A stretch of 64,000 nucleotides of DNA from Cellulomonas sp. (GCF_017744555.1 NZ_JAGIBD010000002.1:211104-275103); one strand, 5' to 3'. Positions 24,616 through 33,546 are shown, numbered from the stretch's first letter. Made by a program: numbers and translations. Notes: a model not told the origin generated them from the sequence alone.

Positions 24616-24981
24616 TCAGTCGTCCCAGGGCGGGGTGTCGTCGAGCTTCTTGTAGTACTTCGCCAGGTGGCTCTTCACGCGGTCGCGGTCCTTGTCGGGG
24701 AGGTCGACGCCGCCGCGGGAGCCCTGCATGACGGCCGCGGCCGCGAACACGCCGCGCGGGACGGCCTTGAGCCGCCCGTCGACCACGTCCGCGATGAGCA
24801 GCTTGTACGCGGTGAAGTTCTCCTTGGAGTCGGCGTCGTACCAGACGTGCGCGTCGCGGTACTTCGCGTTGGGCTCGTCCTGCGCGTCGGCCCACGCGCG
24901 GACGCGCTTCTCGGCGGCGTCGCCGTCCCACTCGCGGTCACGGTCGGCGAGCGGGAGGTCCTGGAACGCGGTCACTGCCAT
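24616..24981 (-). CDS. Small protein resembling a domain linked to phage prohead proteases
   Basis: The protein has 121 residues, is strongly charged, and has no signal peptide or membrane helix. It shows the series DREWDGDAAEKRVRAWA, HVWYDADSKENFTAYKLLIA, LKAVPRGVFAAAAVMQGSRG, VDLPDKDRDRVKSHLAKYY. From memory this layout (WD, YKLPIAD-like, AVPRGIFA-like, GGVDIP-like, VKxHLxxYY) is found in domains attached to phage HK97-type prohead proteases. No other phage gene is nearby, so it may be a domesticated remnant; recognition is by recall. The ATG is preceded by GGAGACACC. The function in this cell is unknown. Confidence 0.7.
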   Translation of the reverse strand: MAVTAFQDLPLADRDREWDGDAAEKRVRAWADAQDEPNAKYRDAHVWYDADSKENFTAYKLLIADVVDGRLKAVPRGVFAAAAVMQGSRGGVDLPDKDRDRVKSHLAKYYKKLDDTPPWDD

Positions 24982-25054
24982 CGGTGTCTCCTTCGGGGTC
25001 GGGGTGGAGCGTCGGGGGACGCCGCGTCGGGGGCGGAGCGTCGGCGACGCGGGC

Positions 25055-26029
25055 TCAGGACGGGGATGCGGCGCGGAGCTTGTCGAGGAGCGGTCCGGCG
25101 GCCTCGGCGAGGAACTCGTCCTGCCGCTCGTCGGCGACCTGCACGATCGCGAGGTCGGTGAACCCGGCCTCCCAGTAGGCGGAGGCCGCCTCCACGACCG
25201 CGTCGAGGTCCGGGCCGCACGGGATCTGCTCGGCCACGTCGTCGGGCCGCACGAACTGGCTCGCCGCGTCGAACGCCTCGGTGGTGGGCAGGTCGGCGTT
25301 GACCTTCCACCCGCCCGCGAACCAGCGGAACTGCTCGTGCGCGCGAGCCACGGCGGCGTCCCGGTCGCGGTCCCAGCTGATCGGGATCTGCCCGATCTTG
25401 CGCGACGCGCCGTCGTGGGCGGCGTCCCAGGACCGGACGAGGTCGGCGTCGGGCTCGACGGCGACGAGGTGGTCGGTCAGCGGCGCGAAGCGGTCGACCG
25501 ACTGGTCGCCCGAGACGGCGACGCCGATCTGCACGGGCTCGTCGGGCACGTCCCACACGCGTGCGGAGTCGACGCGGAAGTAGACGCCGTCGAACGAGTA
25601 CCGCTCGCCCGTGAGCAGGCCGCGGACGATCTCGATCGCCTCCTCGAGCATGTCGTGCCGCTCGCCGACCGCGGGCCACCGCTCGCCGACCACGTGCTCG
25701 TTGAGGTTCTCGCCCGCGCCGACGTTGAGCTGGAACCGGCCCTCGGACAGCACGCCCAGCGTCGCGGCCTGCTGGGCGACGACGGCCGGGTGGTACCGCA
25801 GGATCGGGCACGTCACGTACGTCATGAGCTCGACGCGGGACGTCGCCTGCGCGACCGCGCCGAGCAGCGTCCACGCGTGCGGCGCGTGGCCCTGGGCGTC
25901 GAGCCACGGGAAGTAGTGGTCGCTCGACACCTCGAAGTCGAAGCCGATCTCCTCGGCGGCGGCCGCGTAGCGCACGAGCTCGCGCGGGCCGGACTGCTCG
26001 GTCATGAGGGTGTATCCGAACCGGGTCAT
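25055..26029 (-). CDS. F420-dependent LLM-class oxidoreductase (TIGR03557-type)
   Basis: This 324-residue luciferase-like TIM-barrel enzyme begins MTRFGYTLMTEQSGP. It contains DFEVSSDHYFPWLDAQGHAP, SRVELMTYVTCPILRYHPA, GRFQLNVGAGENLNEHVVG and ERHDMLEEAIEIVRGLLTG, hallmarks of the actinobacterial F420-dependent subgroup related to glucose-6-phosphate dehydrogenase (Fgd). The histidine in SDHYFPW matches the catalytic histidine position of Fgd relatives. It uses coenzyme F420 for hydride transfer; the substrate is unknown. It stands alone, 43 bases downstream of the flavin monooxygenase gene on the same strand. Confidence 0.9.
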   Translation of the reverse strand: MTRFGYTLMTEQSGPRELVRYAAAAEEIGFDFEVSSDHYFPWLDAQGHAPHAWTLLGAVAQATSRVELMTYVTCPILRYHPAVVAQQAATLGVLSEGRFQLNVGAGENLNEHVVGERWPAVGERHDMLEEAIEIVRGLLTGERYSFDGVYFRVDSARVWDVPDEPVQIGVAVSGDQSVDRFAPLTDHLVAVEPDADLVRSWDAAHDGASRKIGQIPISWDRDRDAAVARAHEQFRWFAGGWKVNADLPTTEAFDAASQFVRPDDVAEQIPCGPDLDAVVEAASAYWEAGFTDLAIVQVADERQDEFLAEAAGPLLDKLRAASPS

Positions 26030-26073
26030 CGTTCGACCGTTCCACAGTCCGGCGGACCCGCATCCGGACGCCG

Positions 26074-27231
26074 TCAGACGGGCGGCTGCCACCCGACGAC
26101 GTCGCGCAGCCGCCGCTCCATGAGCGGGCCCGCGAACCGCCCGGCCAGCCGCACCCCGAGCCCCCGGAGGGCGACCGCTGCGGGCGACGTCCAGGCCGAC
26201 GGTGCGCCGACCTGCGCGGACATCCGGGCGATCCGTGTGGTCCGCGGCAGACGGGCGGTCGTGTAGGCGGCGAGCCCGGCGGCCGAGACGGTGTCGCCGA
26301 GGCTCGCGGCCAGCACCACGGCGTCCTCGAGCGCCTGGCATCCGCCCTGCCCGAGGTTCGGCGGCATCGCGTGCGCGGCGTCCCCCACGAGCGCGACCCG
26401 CCCGACGTCGAACCGCGGCAGCGGCGTCGCGAGCCAGCGCAGGTCGTGGTGCAGCACGGCACCGGGCTCGACGCGCGCGAGCAGCTCGGGGATCGGCGCG
26501 TGCCAGTCGGCGAAGCGGCGGCGCAGCTCGGCGGGGTCGTCGTCGAACCGCGTGCCCTCGGGCAGCACGGCCGTGAGGTAGCAGTAGACGCGCCCGTCGG
26601 CGAGCGGCGTCAGGCCGACGATCGACCCGCGGCCCCACGTCTCGGCCGGCGCGACCCCGTCGGCGGGCGCCGGCGCGACGAACCGCCATGCGGTCACGCC
26701 CGTGTACGTCGGCGCGGGGTGGGACGGGAACAGCGCGCGGCGCACGGCGGAGTCGATGCCGTCGGCCGCGACGACGAGGTCGGCGGCGAGCTCGCCGTCA
26801 CGCGTGGTCGTCACCAGCGCCTGCGACCCGCCGGGCTCACCCGGCGCGACCGACGTGACGCCCACGCCCAGCCGCAGCGCTCCCTCGGGCAGCGCGGCGG
26901 CGAGGAGGTCGACGAGCTGCGACCGGTGCAGCACGACGGCGGTGTCGCCCAGCCGTTCGACGGCGGCGCTCGCGTCGGTCCGCACCACCCAGCGGCCGTC
27001 GGGCCGGCGCAGTCCGACCTCGCCGCTGAGCCGGGCCCGCCCCCGGACGCCGTCACCGACACCGAGCGCGTCGAGCGCGCGCAGGGCGTTCGGCGCGAGC
27101 GCGATGCCGGCACCGACGGGCTCGAGCGCGGCCGCCCGTTCGAGCACCGTGACAGACCAGCCCCGACGCGCGAGCGCGACGGCGGCCGCGAGGCCACCGA
27201 TCCCGGCACCGACCACCACGGCGGACGTCAT
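26074..27231 (-). CDS. FAD-dependent monooxygenase (PHBH-type)
   Basis: The 385-residue product has a Rossmann FAD motif at the N-terminus (VVVGAGIGGLAAAVALARRG, about 5-24), the second flavin motif ADLVVAADGIDSAVR near 155 and the GDAAHAMPPNLGQGGCQALED motif near 300, in group A flavoprotein hydroxylase order. These enzymes hydroxylate aromatic or related substrates with NAD(P)H and oxygen. No signal peptide is present. It is probably cotranscribed with the downstream F420-dependent oxidoreductase, 44 bases away. The substrate is not predictable. Confidence 0.9.
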   Translation of the reverse strand: MTSAVVVGAGIGGLAAAVALARRGWSVTVLERAAALEPVGAGIALAPNALRALDALGVGDGVRGRARLSGEVGLRRPDGRWVVRTDASAAVERLGDTAVVLHRSQLVDLLAAALPEGALRLGVGVTSVAPGEPGGSQALVTTTRDGELAADLVVAADGIDSAVRRALFPSHPAPTYTGVTAWRFVAPAPADGVAPAETWGRGSIVGLTPLADGRVYCYLTAVLPEGTRFDDDPAELRRRFADWHAPIPELLARVEPGAVLHHDLRWLATPLPRFDVGRVALVGDAAHAMPPNLGQGGCQALEDAVVLAASLGDTVSAAGLAAYTTARLPRTTRIARMSAQVGAPSAWTSPAAVALRGLGVRLAGRFAGPLMERRLRDVVGWQPPV

Positions 27232-27282
27232 GCCCAGCAGTCTGCCCTGCGAACCCGCCCGCCGACCCGGGACCGAGGTGCG

Positions 27283-28389
27283 TCAGGCGTCCGCCCACGC
27301 CTCCCGGGCGGTGCGGACCGGGGCGCCCGTGCGGGACGCCTCCTCGATGGCCAGGCCGAGCAGGTGGTCCTGGCAGCCGTCGGCCAGCGGGTACGGCGGC
27401 GGTCCGTCGCCGCGCACCCACGCGCCGGTCGCGGCGAGCAGGGCGGCGACAGCGATGTCGTCGTCGGCGAGGCGCGCGCCGTCGTACACGTTCCGGTACA
27501 GCACCCGACCGTCGAGGGAGATGTGCTCGAGGTCGAACCCGTCGAGGTTCTGCTCCAGCCCGGACACGCGCCGCTGGAACGTCGACGTCAGCACGGTCCG
27601 CTCGTCGACCCAGCGGGTCACCGCGTCGTCGACGATCTCGCCGTGCGAGCCGCGGACCACGATCCGGTTGGTGCGCAGCGGGTTGTGCCACTGGTTGTCG
27701 CTGAAGTCGTACAGCGCGCTGCGACCGCCGCCGAAGTCGAGCGTCGCGAGGATGTTCCATCGCTCCCGCGCCTCGGTCTCGCCCGTCCAGCCGTCACGGC
27801 CGCGTGGCTCGAGGAGGGGTGCGTCGAACGTCGTCGCGCGGACCGTGACCTCGCCGCGGCCGGTCCGCAGCAGCCGCCTGACGAGCCCGACCGCGTGGTA
27901 CAGGTGCGTCGACGAGACCTGGACCTGGGTCGGCGTGCCGACGATCCCGGCGTCGACCGCGGCGATCCGGGCGGCGTGGGCGGGCATGGACGGGCTGGGC
28001 TCGGCGACCTGGACGAGGCCCGACGAGCCGACCTCCGCCCACAGCTCACGCAGGCCGTCGGCGTCCGGCGCGGGCGGCGTCTCGGCGAGCACCGGGATCC
28101 CCAGCGCGACGAGCTCGGTCGTGACCTCGGGCGTCACGGGCCACGGCACGGAGACGACGACGAGCTCGGGCCGGTCCGTCGTCGGGCCCGTGGCGGCGAC
28201 GAGCTCCTCGACCGTCCGGACCGTCGGGACGCCCCACGCGGCCTCGACCTCGGCACCCCGCTCCGCGGTCCGCGTCACCACGCCGACGCAGCGGAACCGG
28301 TCGGGCATGAGCCGTGCGACCCGCACGAAGAACTCGGCCCTCCACCCGCTGCCGACCACACCGAACCGGATGGGCTGCTGCTCGGCCAT
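27283..28389 (-). CDS. Gfo/Idh/MocA-family oxidoreductase
   Basis: From the ATG at 28389 the product has 368 residues. The N-terminal NAD(P) Rossmann fold begins RFGVVGSGWRAEFFVRVARL, with VVVSVPWPVTPEVTTELVA and VLAETPP further on. The C-terminal alpha/beta domain has HLYHAVGLVRRLLRTGRGE and strands that form the substrate face. In the classical EKP motif the lysine is replaced here (AETPP), so catalysis may differ from typical sugar dehydrogenases. GAGG precedes the ATG and a TAGGCT -10-like element lies at 28425-28430 (minus strand). Confidence 0.87.
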   Translation of the reverse strand: MAEQQPIRFGVVGSGWRAEFFVRVARLMPDRFRCVGVVTRTAERGAEVEAAWGVPTVRTVEELVAATGPTTDRPELVVVSVPWPVTPEVTTELVALGIPVLAETPPAPDADGLRELWAEVGSSGLVQVAEPSPSMPAHAARIAAVDAGIVGTPTQVQVSSTHLYHAVGLVRRLLRTGRGEVTVRATTFDAPLLEPRGRDGWTGETEARERWNILATLDFGGGRSALYDFSDNQWHNPLRTNRIVVRGSHGEIVDDAVTRWVDERTVLTSTFQRRVSGLEQNLDGFDLEHISLDGRVLYRNVYDGARLADDDIAVAALLAATGAWVRGDGPPPYPLADGCQDHLLGLAIEEASRTGAPVRTAREAWADA

Positions 28390-28500
28390 GAACCGTCCTC
28401 GCCGTCGCGGATCGAAACGGTCCGAGCCTAGCCGCGCGGCTCGGCGAATCACCCGCCGCGGTGACGACGTTCACCTGCCGTACGGCGCACAGGGGCCACA

Positions 28501-28515
28501 CAGCCTGGCAGGCTG
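28501..28515. promoter_or_regulatory. Palindrome CAGCCTG-G-CAGGCTG upstream of the lipoprotein gene
   Basis: The arms are perfect 7-bp inverted repeats with a 1-base centre. The site is 71 bases before the lipoprotein ATG and could be an operator. The regulator is unknown. Confidence 0.35.
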
Positions 28516-28585
28516 GATGACCGGTCCGCGCCGAGCCGCCCGCGGGCCGACACCCTGTCGGCGGCCACGCTCAGGGAGCCTTCTC

Positions 28586-29404
28586 ATGCGTTCGTCCCGT
28601 CGTCTGCTCGCCGTGCCCGCCACGGTCGCCCTCGTGTGGGCCCTCGCGGCCTGTGCCGGCGGCGCCCCGGCCAGTGAGGAAGCCGGTCCCACCGAGACGG
28701 TGGCCGCGCCCGAGGCGACGCAGTCGGGGACCGGGGAGATCACCGCCGCCAACCTGCTGGAGACGCTGGCCATCGCGCAGAAGAGCGCCGGCAGCTACGA
28801 CTTCACGATGTCGACGTCGGCCGAGGGCCAGTCGATCGAGGCGCGCGGCTCCGCCGTCGTCACGGGCGACACCCAGGAGCTCGCCATGACCATGACGGTC
28901 CCCGGTGCGGGCGACATGGAGATCCGCCTCGTCGGCGGCCTCATGTACATGAACATGGGCGAGATGACGGGCGGCAAGTTCCTGCAGATCGACCCGTCGG
29001 ACACGTCGAACCCGCTCGCGGGCAGCGTCGGCGACCTCACGGGCGAGCTGGACCCGACCAAGGGCATCACGGGCCAGCAGGCCGCGATCACGAGCGTGAC
29101 GAAGAAGGGCGAGCCGGAGCAGCTCGACGGCGTCGAGGCGCAGCCGTACGAGGTCGTCATCGACCCGTCGAAGCTCACCGGCCCGGAGGCCGACTCGCTG
29201 ACCCAGGCCGCCGCGGCGGGCGTCACGCTGCCGGACACGCTCGTGTACACGTTCTGGATCGGGCCGGACGGGCTCATGCGCAAGATGTCGTTCGACCTGC
29301 TCGGCACGCAGACCGAGATGACGTTCTCGAACTGGGCCGACGGCGCAGCGGTCACCGCGCCGACGCCCGACCAGATCACGACGGAGAACCCCTTCGGGGC
29401 CTGA
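28586..29404 (+). CDS. LppX/LprG-like lipoprotein
   Basis: The 272-residue precursor has a signal peptide with lipobox ALAAC at about residues 18-22. A Thr/Glu-rich linker is followed by a strand-rich domain (SYDFTMSTSAEGQSIEARG, MEIRLVGGLMYMNMGEMTGG, PYEVVIDPSKL, VYTFWIGPDGLMRKMSFDL) of the LolA/LppX type. Family members carry lipids or lipoglycans between membrane and cell envelope; here this is inference from fold pattern. AGGGAGC precedes the ATG by seven bases. A strong hairpin follows the gene. Confidence 0.85.
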   Translation: MRSSRRLLAVPATVALVWALAACAGGAPASEEAGPTETVAAPEATQSGTGEITAANLLETLAIAQKSAGSYDFTMSTSAEGQSIEARGSAVVTGDTQELAMTMTVPGAGDMEIRLVGGLMYMNMGEMTGGKFLQIDPSDTSNPLAGSVGDLTGELDPTKGITGQQAAITSVTKKGEPEQLDGVEAQPYEVVIDPSKLTGPEADSLTQAAAAGVTLPDTLVYTFWIGPDGLMRKMSFDLLGTQTEMTFSNWADGAAVTAPTPDQITTENPFGA

Positions 29405-29422
29405 CTTCCGGCAGCACCGCGC

Positions 29423-29455
29423 ACGCGCGCCGTCACCTCGGGTGGCGGCGCGCGT
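29423..29455 (+). terminator. Strong hairpin terminator after the lipoprotein gene
   Basis: ACGCGCGCCGTCACC (29423-29437) pairs with 29441-29455 over 15 bp with one G/T-type mismatch and a 3-base TCG loop, starting 19 bases after the stop codon. It lacks a T-run, as is usual in this GC range. Confidence 0.75.
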
Positions 29456-29561
29456 CGCTCGTTCCGGGGAACCTTCACCGCCGCGCAATCTCCTCGACAC
29501 ACTCCTGCCGTACGTTCCGGCAAACCGGGCACCCGGCCGGACGCGGAGAGGAGCGGTGCCG

Positions 29562-31766
29562 ATGTTCGAGCACGTCGACCCGTTCATCGGCACGGAGGCG
29601 ACGGACCTGCCGCAGCAGCAGGGCCTCGCGTCGACGTGGTGGTGGCCCAAGCCGCAGGTCGGCAACACCCACCCCGGAGCGCAGCACCCGCTCGGCATGG
29701 TGAGCGCGTGCGCGTACAGCGGCGCGTACCCGACGGGGTACGGCCGGTACGAGCTCGGCACCGAGGGGTTGCCCGTCGAGCTGTACGACAGCGCGGTGGC
29801 CAGCGGGTTCACGCACTTCCAGCAGTCGGGGACCGGTGCGATCCGCAAGTACTACAACTACGTGCGCGTGACGCCGATGCTGCAGCCGCTCGACGACCTG
29901 GGGCGCCTGTTCGGCATCGACCAGGAGGAGGCCGAGCCCGGCTGGTACGCGGCCACGCTCGACAGCGGCATCCGGTGCGAGCTCACGGTCGGCCCGAAGA
30001 GCGCCGTGCACCGGTACACGTTCCCGGCGCACCGCGACGCCCGCCTCGTCGTCGACCTGTCGCAGGGCGGCCTGACGATCCCGCACGGCCGGACCGTGCC
30101 GCTGCGGGCGCACCTCGAGACGGCGGCCCCTGGGGTCGCGCAGGGCGAGGTGGTCGTCGAGGGCGCTCCGCTCGCGGTGCACGTCGAGTGCGACGCGCGG
30201 CACTGGCGGCAGATGCTCTGGTACGACCGTCGGCTCATGCCGGGCGGCACGCGGCTGGACTTCGACCGCATCCGACCGACCACCCTGCGGCCGTTCGGCC
30301 TCATGTGGGCAGGCCCGTCGGAGCCCGGCGAGGTCGTCGAGCTGCGCATCGGGTTCTCGCTGCGCGGCGTCGAGCAGGCCCGCCGCAACCTGTACCGCGA
30401 CTGCGGCGACGGCCCGACGAGCTTCGCTGCCCGACGGGCGGCCACCGCGGCCGTCTGGCGCGAGCAGCTCGACAAGGTCCAGGTCGACACCCCGTCCGCC
30501 GACAAGCAGACCGTCCTCTCGACGGCCGTGTACCACTCGCTCGTCAAGCCGTGCCTCGCCCCCGACGAGAGCCCGTTCTGGCCGACGGACACCCCGTTCG
30601 CGTTCGACATCGCGACGATGTGGGACATCTACCGGACGCAGCTCCCGCTGCTCACGGCCTTGATGCCCGACCGCGCCGTGGAGCTCGCGACGGCCCTGCT
30701 GCACATCAGCGAGGAGGAGGGCAACCTCCCGATCGGCTACCGGATGGCCCGCGGCGCCGACCAGTTCTCCCGGCAGGGCAGCGCCCTGGCGCACACGTTC
30801 CTCGCCGACCTGTGCCGGCTCGGGCTGCCGGGCATGGACTGGGACTGGGCGCTCGTGCACATGCACAACGACCTGCGGCGCACGTACGGCGAGGACTTCC
30901 TGCTGCGCGGACTGGCCCACCCGATCAGCCACACGCTCGACCTCGCGTACGGCTACTGGTGCACGTCCGTGGTCGCGGCGGCCGTCGGGGACCGGACGCT
31001 CGTCGACCAGTTCGCCCCGCTCGCCGCGCAGTGGCGGAACGCGTTCGACCCCGGCTCCGGGCTGCTGCGCGACTCGACCTTCTACGAGGGCGGCGTCTGG
31101 AACTACTCGTTCCGGCTGCTCCACGACATGGCGGGCCGCATCGACCTGGCCGGCGGGGACGACGCGTTCACGGCGATGCTCGACCGGTTCTTCGGGTTCG
31201 GCGCGGACGCCGTCAAGCAGCCGGGCGTACGGCCGTCGGTCGAGGAGATGGCCGCCGGATACGCCCTGAACCGGTTCGAGGGGCTCAACAACGAGCCCGA
31301 CATGGAGGCGCCGTGGGCCTACATGTACGCCGGTCGGCCCGACCGGACCGCCGAGGTGGTGCACGACGTGGTCCAGCAGCAGTTCGGCACCGGCCGCGGC
31401 GGGCTGCCCGGCAACGACGACTCCGGCGGGCTGAGCTCCTGGTACGTGTGGGCGTCGCTCGGGCTGTTCCCCGTCGCGGGGCAGGGGCTGTTCCTGCTCA
31501 ACGCGCCGGCCTGGCGGGAGTCGCGGCTCGACGTGGGCGGGCGGGCGCTCAGCATCGAGACGACCGGGTTCGTCGAGCCCGAACCCGGAGGACCCGCACA
31601 GCACGTGCAGGAGGTGTTCCTCGACGGGACGCGGCTCGACCGCACGTGGCTGACGGCCGCCGAGGTGCACCGGGGCGGACGGCTGCTCGTCGAACTCGGA
31701 CCCGAGCCCGTGCTCTGGGGGACGCGTCCGCCGTCGTCGTCCGCGACGGACGGTGCGTCGTGGTGA
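29562..31766 (+). CDS. GH92-family glycoside hydrolase (alpha-mannosidase-type), no signal peptide
   Basis: The 734-residue product starts MFEHVDPFIGT, the GH92 N-terminal hallmark. Further marks are HPLGMVSACAYSG, SHFQQSG-like FTHFQQSGTG, NEPDMEAPWAYMYAG and LPGNDDSGGLSSWYVWASL, which corresponds to the GNxDCGQMSAWY catalytic loop of typical members but with CGQMSA changed to SGGLSS. GH92 enzymes are calcium-dependent exo-alpha-mannosidases. There is no secretion signal at this start or in the upstream extension, so the enzyme is probably cytoplasmic. GGAGAGGAG lies eight bases before the ATG. The stop overlaps the start of a glycosyltransferase gene. Confidence 0.87.
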   Translation: MFEHVDPFIGTEATDLPQQQGLASTWWWPKPQVGNTHPGAQHPLGMVSACAYSGAYPTGYGRYELGTEGLPVELYDSAVASGFTHFQQSGTGAIRKYYNYVRVTPMLQPLDDLGRLFGIDQEEAEPGWYAATLDSGIRCELTVGPKSAVHRYTFPAHRDARLVVDLSQGGLTIPHGRTVPLRAHLETAAPGVAQGEVVVEGAPLAVHVECDARHWRQMLWYDRRLMPGGTRLDFDRIRPTTLRPFGLMWAGPSEPGEVVELRIGFSLRGVEQARRNLYRDCGDGPTSFAARRAATAAVWREQLDKVQVDTPSADKQTVLSTAVYHSLVKPCLAPDESPFWPTDTPFAFDIATMWDIYRTQLPLLTALMPDRAVELATALLHISEEEGNLPIGYRMARGADQFSRQGSALAHTFLADLCRLGLPGMDWDWALVHMHNDLRRTYGEDFLLRGLAHPISHTLDLAYGYWCTSVVAAAVGDRTLVDQFAPLAAQWRNAFDPGSGLLRDSTFYEGGVWNYSFRLLHDMAGRIDLAGGDDAFTAMLDRFFGFGADAVKQPGVRPSVEEMAAGYALNRFEGLNNEPDMEAPWAYMYAGRPDRTAEVVHDVVQQQFGTGRGGLPGNDDSGGLSSWYVWASLGLFPVAGQGLFLLNAPAWRESRLDVGGRALSIETTGFVEPEPGGPAQHVQEVFLDGTRLDRTWLTAAEVHRGGRLLVELGPEPVLWGTRPPSSSATDGASW

Positions 31767-33043
31767 CCCGCCGGCTCGTCATCGTGGTCCGCGCCGACCC
31801 GGTGATCTGCGGCCACTCGGGCGAGGCCCGCAACCTCGCTGAGGCGGCGCTGCGCCGCGGGTTCGACGAGGTCCGCATCGTCACGTGGCCGATCGACCGG
31901 CTGCAGCAGACGGGCCTGCCCCTCAAGCCGCTCGATCGCGTGCTGCCCTACTCCGACGGCATCCACGTGGAGCGGCCCGACCCGGTGGGCGACTACAAGG
32001 TGCCGGACGGGCGCTGGCTCGCGGGCTTGACGGGCCGGCTCGTCGAGCTGTTCACCGACGGGGTGCCGACCGTCGCGATGTCGCTGTACCTGTCACCGCA
32101 CGCCACGGCCGTCGCGGACGCGGTGCACGTCGCTCGGCGGACCGGCCTGCCGGTGAACGTCGTGACCGTCGCCGAGGCCGTCGGGTCGGACGTCACGAAC
32201 GTCGTCCGCGCGTGCGTCGAGGCCGACCGGTTCGGCGCCGCCGCGCACGTGCTCGCCGGGTACCTCGACCACGACGTGTGCCTCGCGGTCTCCCGGTACA
32301 CGCGCGACCTCGTGGTCGCGGAGGCCGAGGCGGTCGACGCCCGGCACGGCACGACGTTCGCGTCGCGCCTCCGGTCGCGCGTCGCCGTCTCGTACCCGGC
32401 GATCGACGTCGGGCTGTACCTGAACCGGCCCGACGACGGTCCGGTGCTGGCCGCGCGGGGGCTGGAGCGCGACGGGTACGTGCTGTTCCTGTCGCGGCTC
32501 GCCCACGCGAAGGGGGTCGACGACCTCATCTCCGGGTTCTCACGGTCTCCGGCCTGCGCCGGGCTCACGCTGGTGATCGCGGGCAACGGGCCGGACGCGA
32601 CCCGGCTGCGCGCGCTCGCGGCCGACTCCCCCGCGGCCGACCGCATCCGGTTCCTCGACGACGTGTCCGACGACGAGAAGCCCCACCTCATGGCCGGCTG
32701 CGCCGCGTTCGTGCTGCCCAGCAAGCCGCGGCCCGAGTTCGTCGAGACGTTCGGCATCGCGCTCGCGGAGAAGATGCTCGCCGGGGGTGGGCCCGTCATC
32801 ACGACCGACACCGGGGGGATCCTCGAGGCCGTCGGGGACACCGCGCTCATCGTGCCGGTGTCCGCTCCCGACGCGATCGCCGCCGCTCTGGACCGGGCGC
32901 TCGGCATGTCTGCGGTCGAGCGCGCCGACTGGGAGGCGCGGGGGCGGGAGTTCGCGCTGCAGTTCGACCGGGGCGTGGTGCTCGACGGGATCCTCACGGC
33001 CGTGGACGCGGTGCGTTCGTTGGCGGGGTCGTCGATCGGCTGA
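31763..33043 (+). CDS. GT4-type glycosyltransferase
   Basis: The 426-residue GT-B protein starts at GTG 31763, overlapping the GH92 stop (GTGA); a GTG three bases earlier is also possible. The C-terminal half has the retaining GT4 elements GYVLFLSRLAHAKGVDDLI, LTLVIAGNGPDATRLRALA and the sugar-nucleotide E(x7)E motif in EFVETFGIALAEKMLAGG. The N-terminal half holds the acceptor domain (SLYLSPHATAVADAVHVAR). It adds a sugar with retention; donor and acceptor are unknown. Tight coupling to a mannosidase suggests a shared mannose-containing product or its turnover. Confidence 0.9.
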   Translation: MTRRLVIVVRADPVICGHSGEARNLAEAALRRGFDEVRIVTWPIDRLQQTGLPLKPLDRVLPYSDGIHVERPDPVGDYKVPDGRWLAGLTGRLVELFTDGVPTVAMSLYLSPHATAVADAVHVARRTGLPVNVVTVAEAVGSDVTNVVRACVEADRFGAAAHVLAGYLDHDVCLAVSRYTRDLVVAEAEAVDARHGTTFASRLRSRVAVSYPAIDVGLYLNRPDDGPVLAARGLERDGYVLFLSRLAHAKGVDDLISGFSRSPACAGLTLVIAGNGPDATRLRALAADSPAADRIRFLDDVSDDEKPHLMAGCAAFVLPSKPRPEFVETFGIALAEKMLAGGGPVITTDTGGILEAVGDTALIVPVSAPDAIAAALDRALGMSAVERADWEARGREFALQFDRGVVLDGILTAVDAVRSLAGSSIG

Positions 33044-33126
33044 CGGCCGTCCGGGGCGTCGTGGCTGGTGCGTCGTCGCCCGTGACCGGGGCGACCCGCT
33101 CGCGCGAGTGAACCTCGGGAGCCTGT

Positions 33127-33151
33127 GGACAACCCTGGTCGTCGGTTGTCC
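33127..33151. promoter_or_regulatory. Inverted repeat GGACAACC-N9-GGTTGTCC upstream of the WXG100 gene
   Basis: The 8-bp arms are exact. The repeat lies about 90 bases before the WXG100 start, and a TACTGT hexamer (33161-33166) follows ten bases later and could be the -10. It is a plausible operator for the secretion-substrate operon. Confidence 0.45.
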
Positions 33152-33239
33152 GGTTTGCCCTACTGTCCGGGGACGGCGGAGCGGGTCCGCCGGGTTCCGG
33201 GACGGCCCGGGGCCACCCCCACAGGCGGAGGAACCGGCC

Positions 33240-33536
33240 ATGGCCAACCTGAACGTGTCGTACCAGGAGATGCGGGACGCGGCGACGCGCCTGACCAACG
33301 GCCAGGACGAGATCACCACCAAGCTCAACGAGCTCAAGGCGTTCATCGAGTCGCTCATCTCGTCGGGGTTCGTCACCGACCAGGCCTCCGTCGCGTTCGG
33401 CGAGTCCTACCGCCAGTTCACCCAGGGCGCCACCGACACCGTCGCCGCCCTGAGCAGCCTCGGCGACTACCTGCGCAAGGCCGCCACCACCCTCGAGGAC
33501 GCCGACACCCAGCTCGCCTCCGGCCTGCGCGGCTGA
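33240..33536 (+). CDS. WXG100/ESAT-6-like type VII secretion substrate
   Basis: This 98-residue helix-turn-helix protein begins MANLNVSYQEMRDAATRL. The turn reads SSGFVTDQASVAFGESYRQF where the W-x-G motif usually lies; here the tryptophan is absent and SGF takes its place, as in a subgroup of actinobacterial members. The C-terminal helix ends LEDADTQLASGLRG. GGAGGA is seven bases before the ATG. Such proteins are exported as dimers by ESX machines. No ESX ATPase is in the window, so the secretion machine must be encoded elsewhere. Confidence 0.9.
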   Translation: MANLNVSYQEMRDAATRLTNGQDEITTKLNELKAFIESLISSGFVTDQASVAFGESYRQFTQGATDTVAALSSLGDYLRKAATTLEDADTQLASGLRG

Positions 33537-33546
33537 CCCACCGACC

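Noticed and set aside
24616..24981. Prophage remnant
   Set aside because: Only one phage-like domain is present, with no integrase, structural genes, att repeats or composition shift around it; I kept it as a single gene.
29475..31670. A 731-codon minus-strand frame over the GH92 gene
   Set aside because: It is compositionally a shadow frame (Val/Arg/Glu/His-rich) with no motif, and it overlaps a gene with conserved GH92 signatures.
29636..33043. Apparent 1135-residue protein ending in the glycosyltransferase
   Set aside because: The first two thirds are an out-of-frame reading of the GH92 gene. The transferase starts at the GTG overlapping the GH92 stop.
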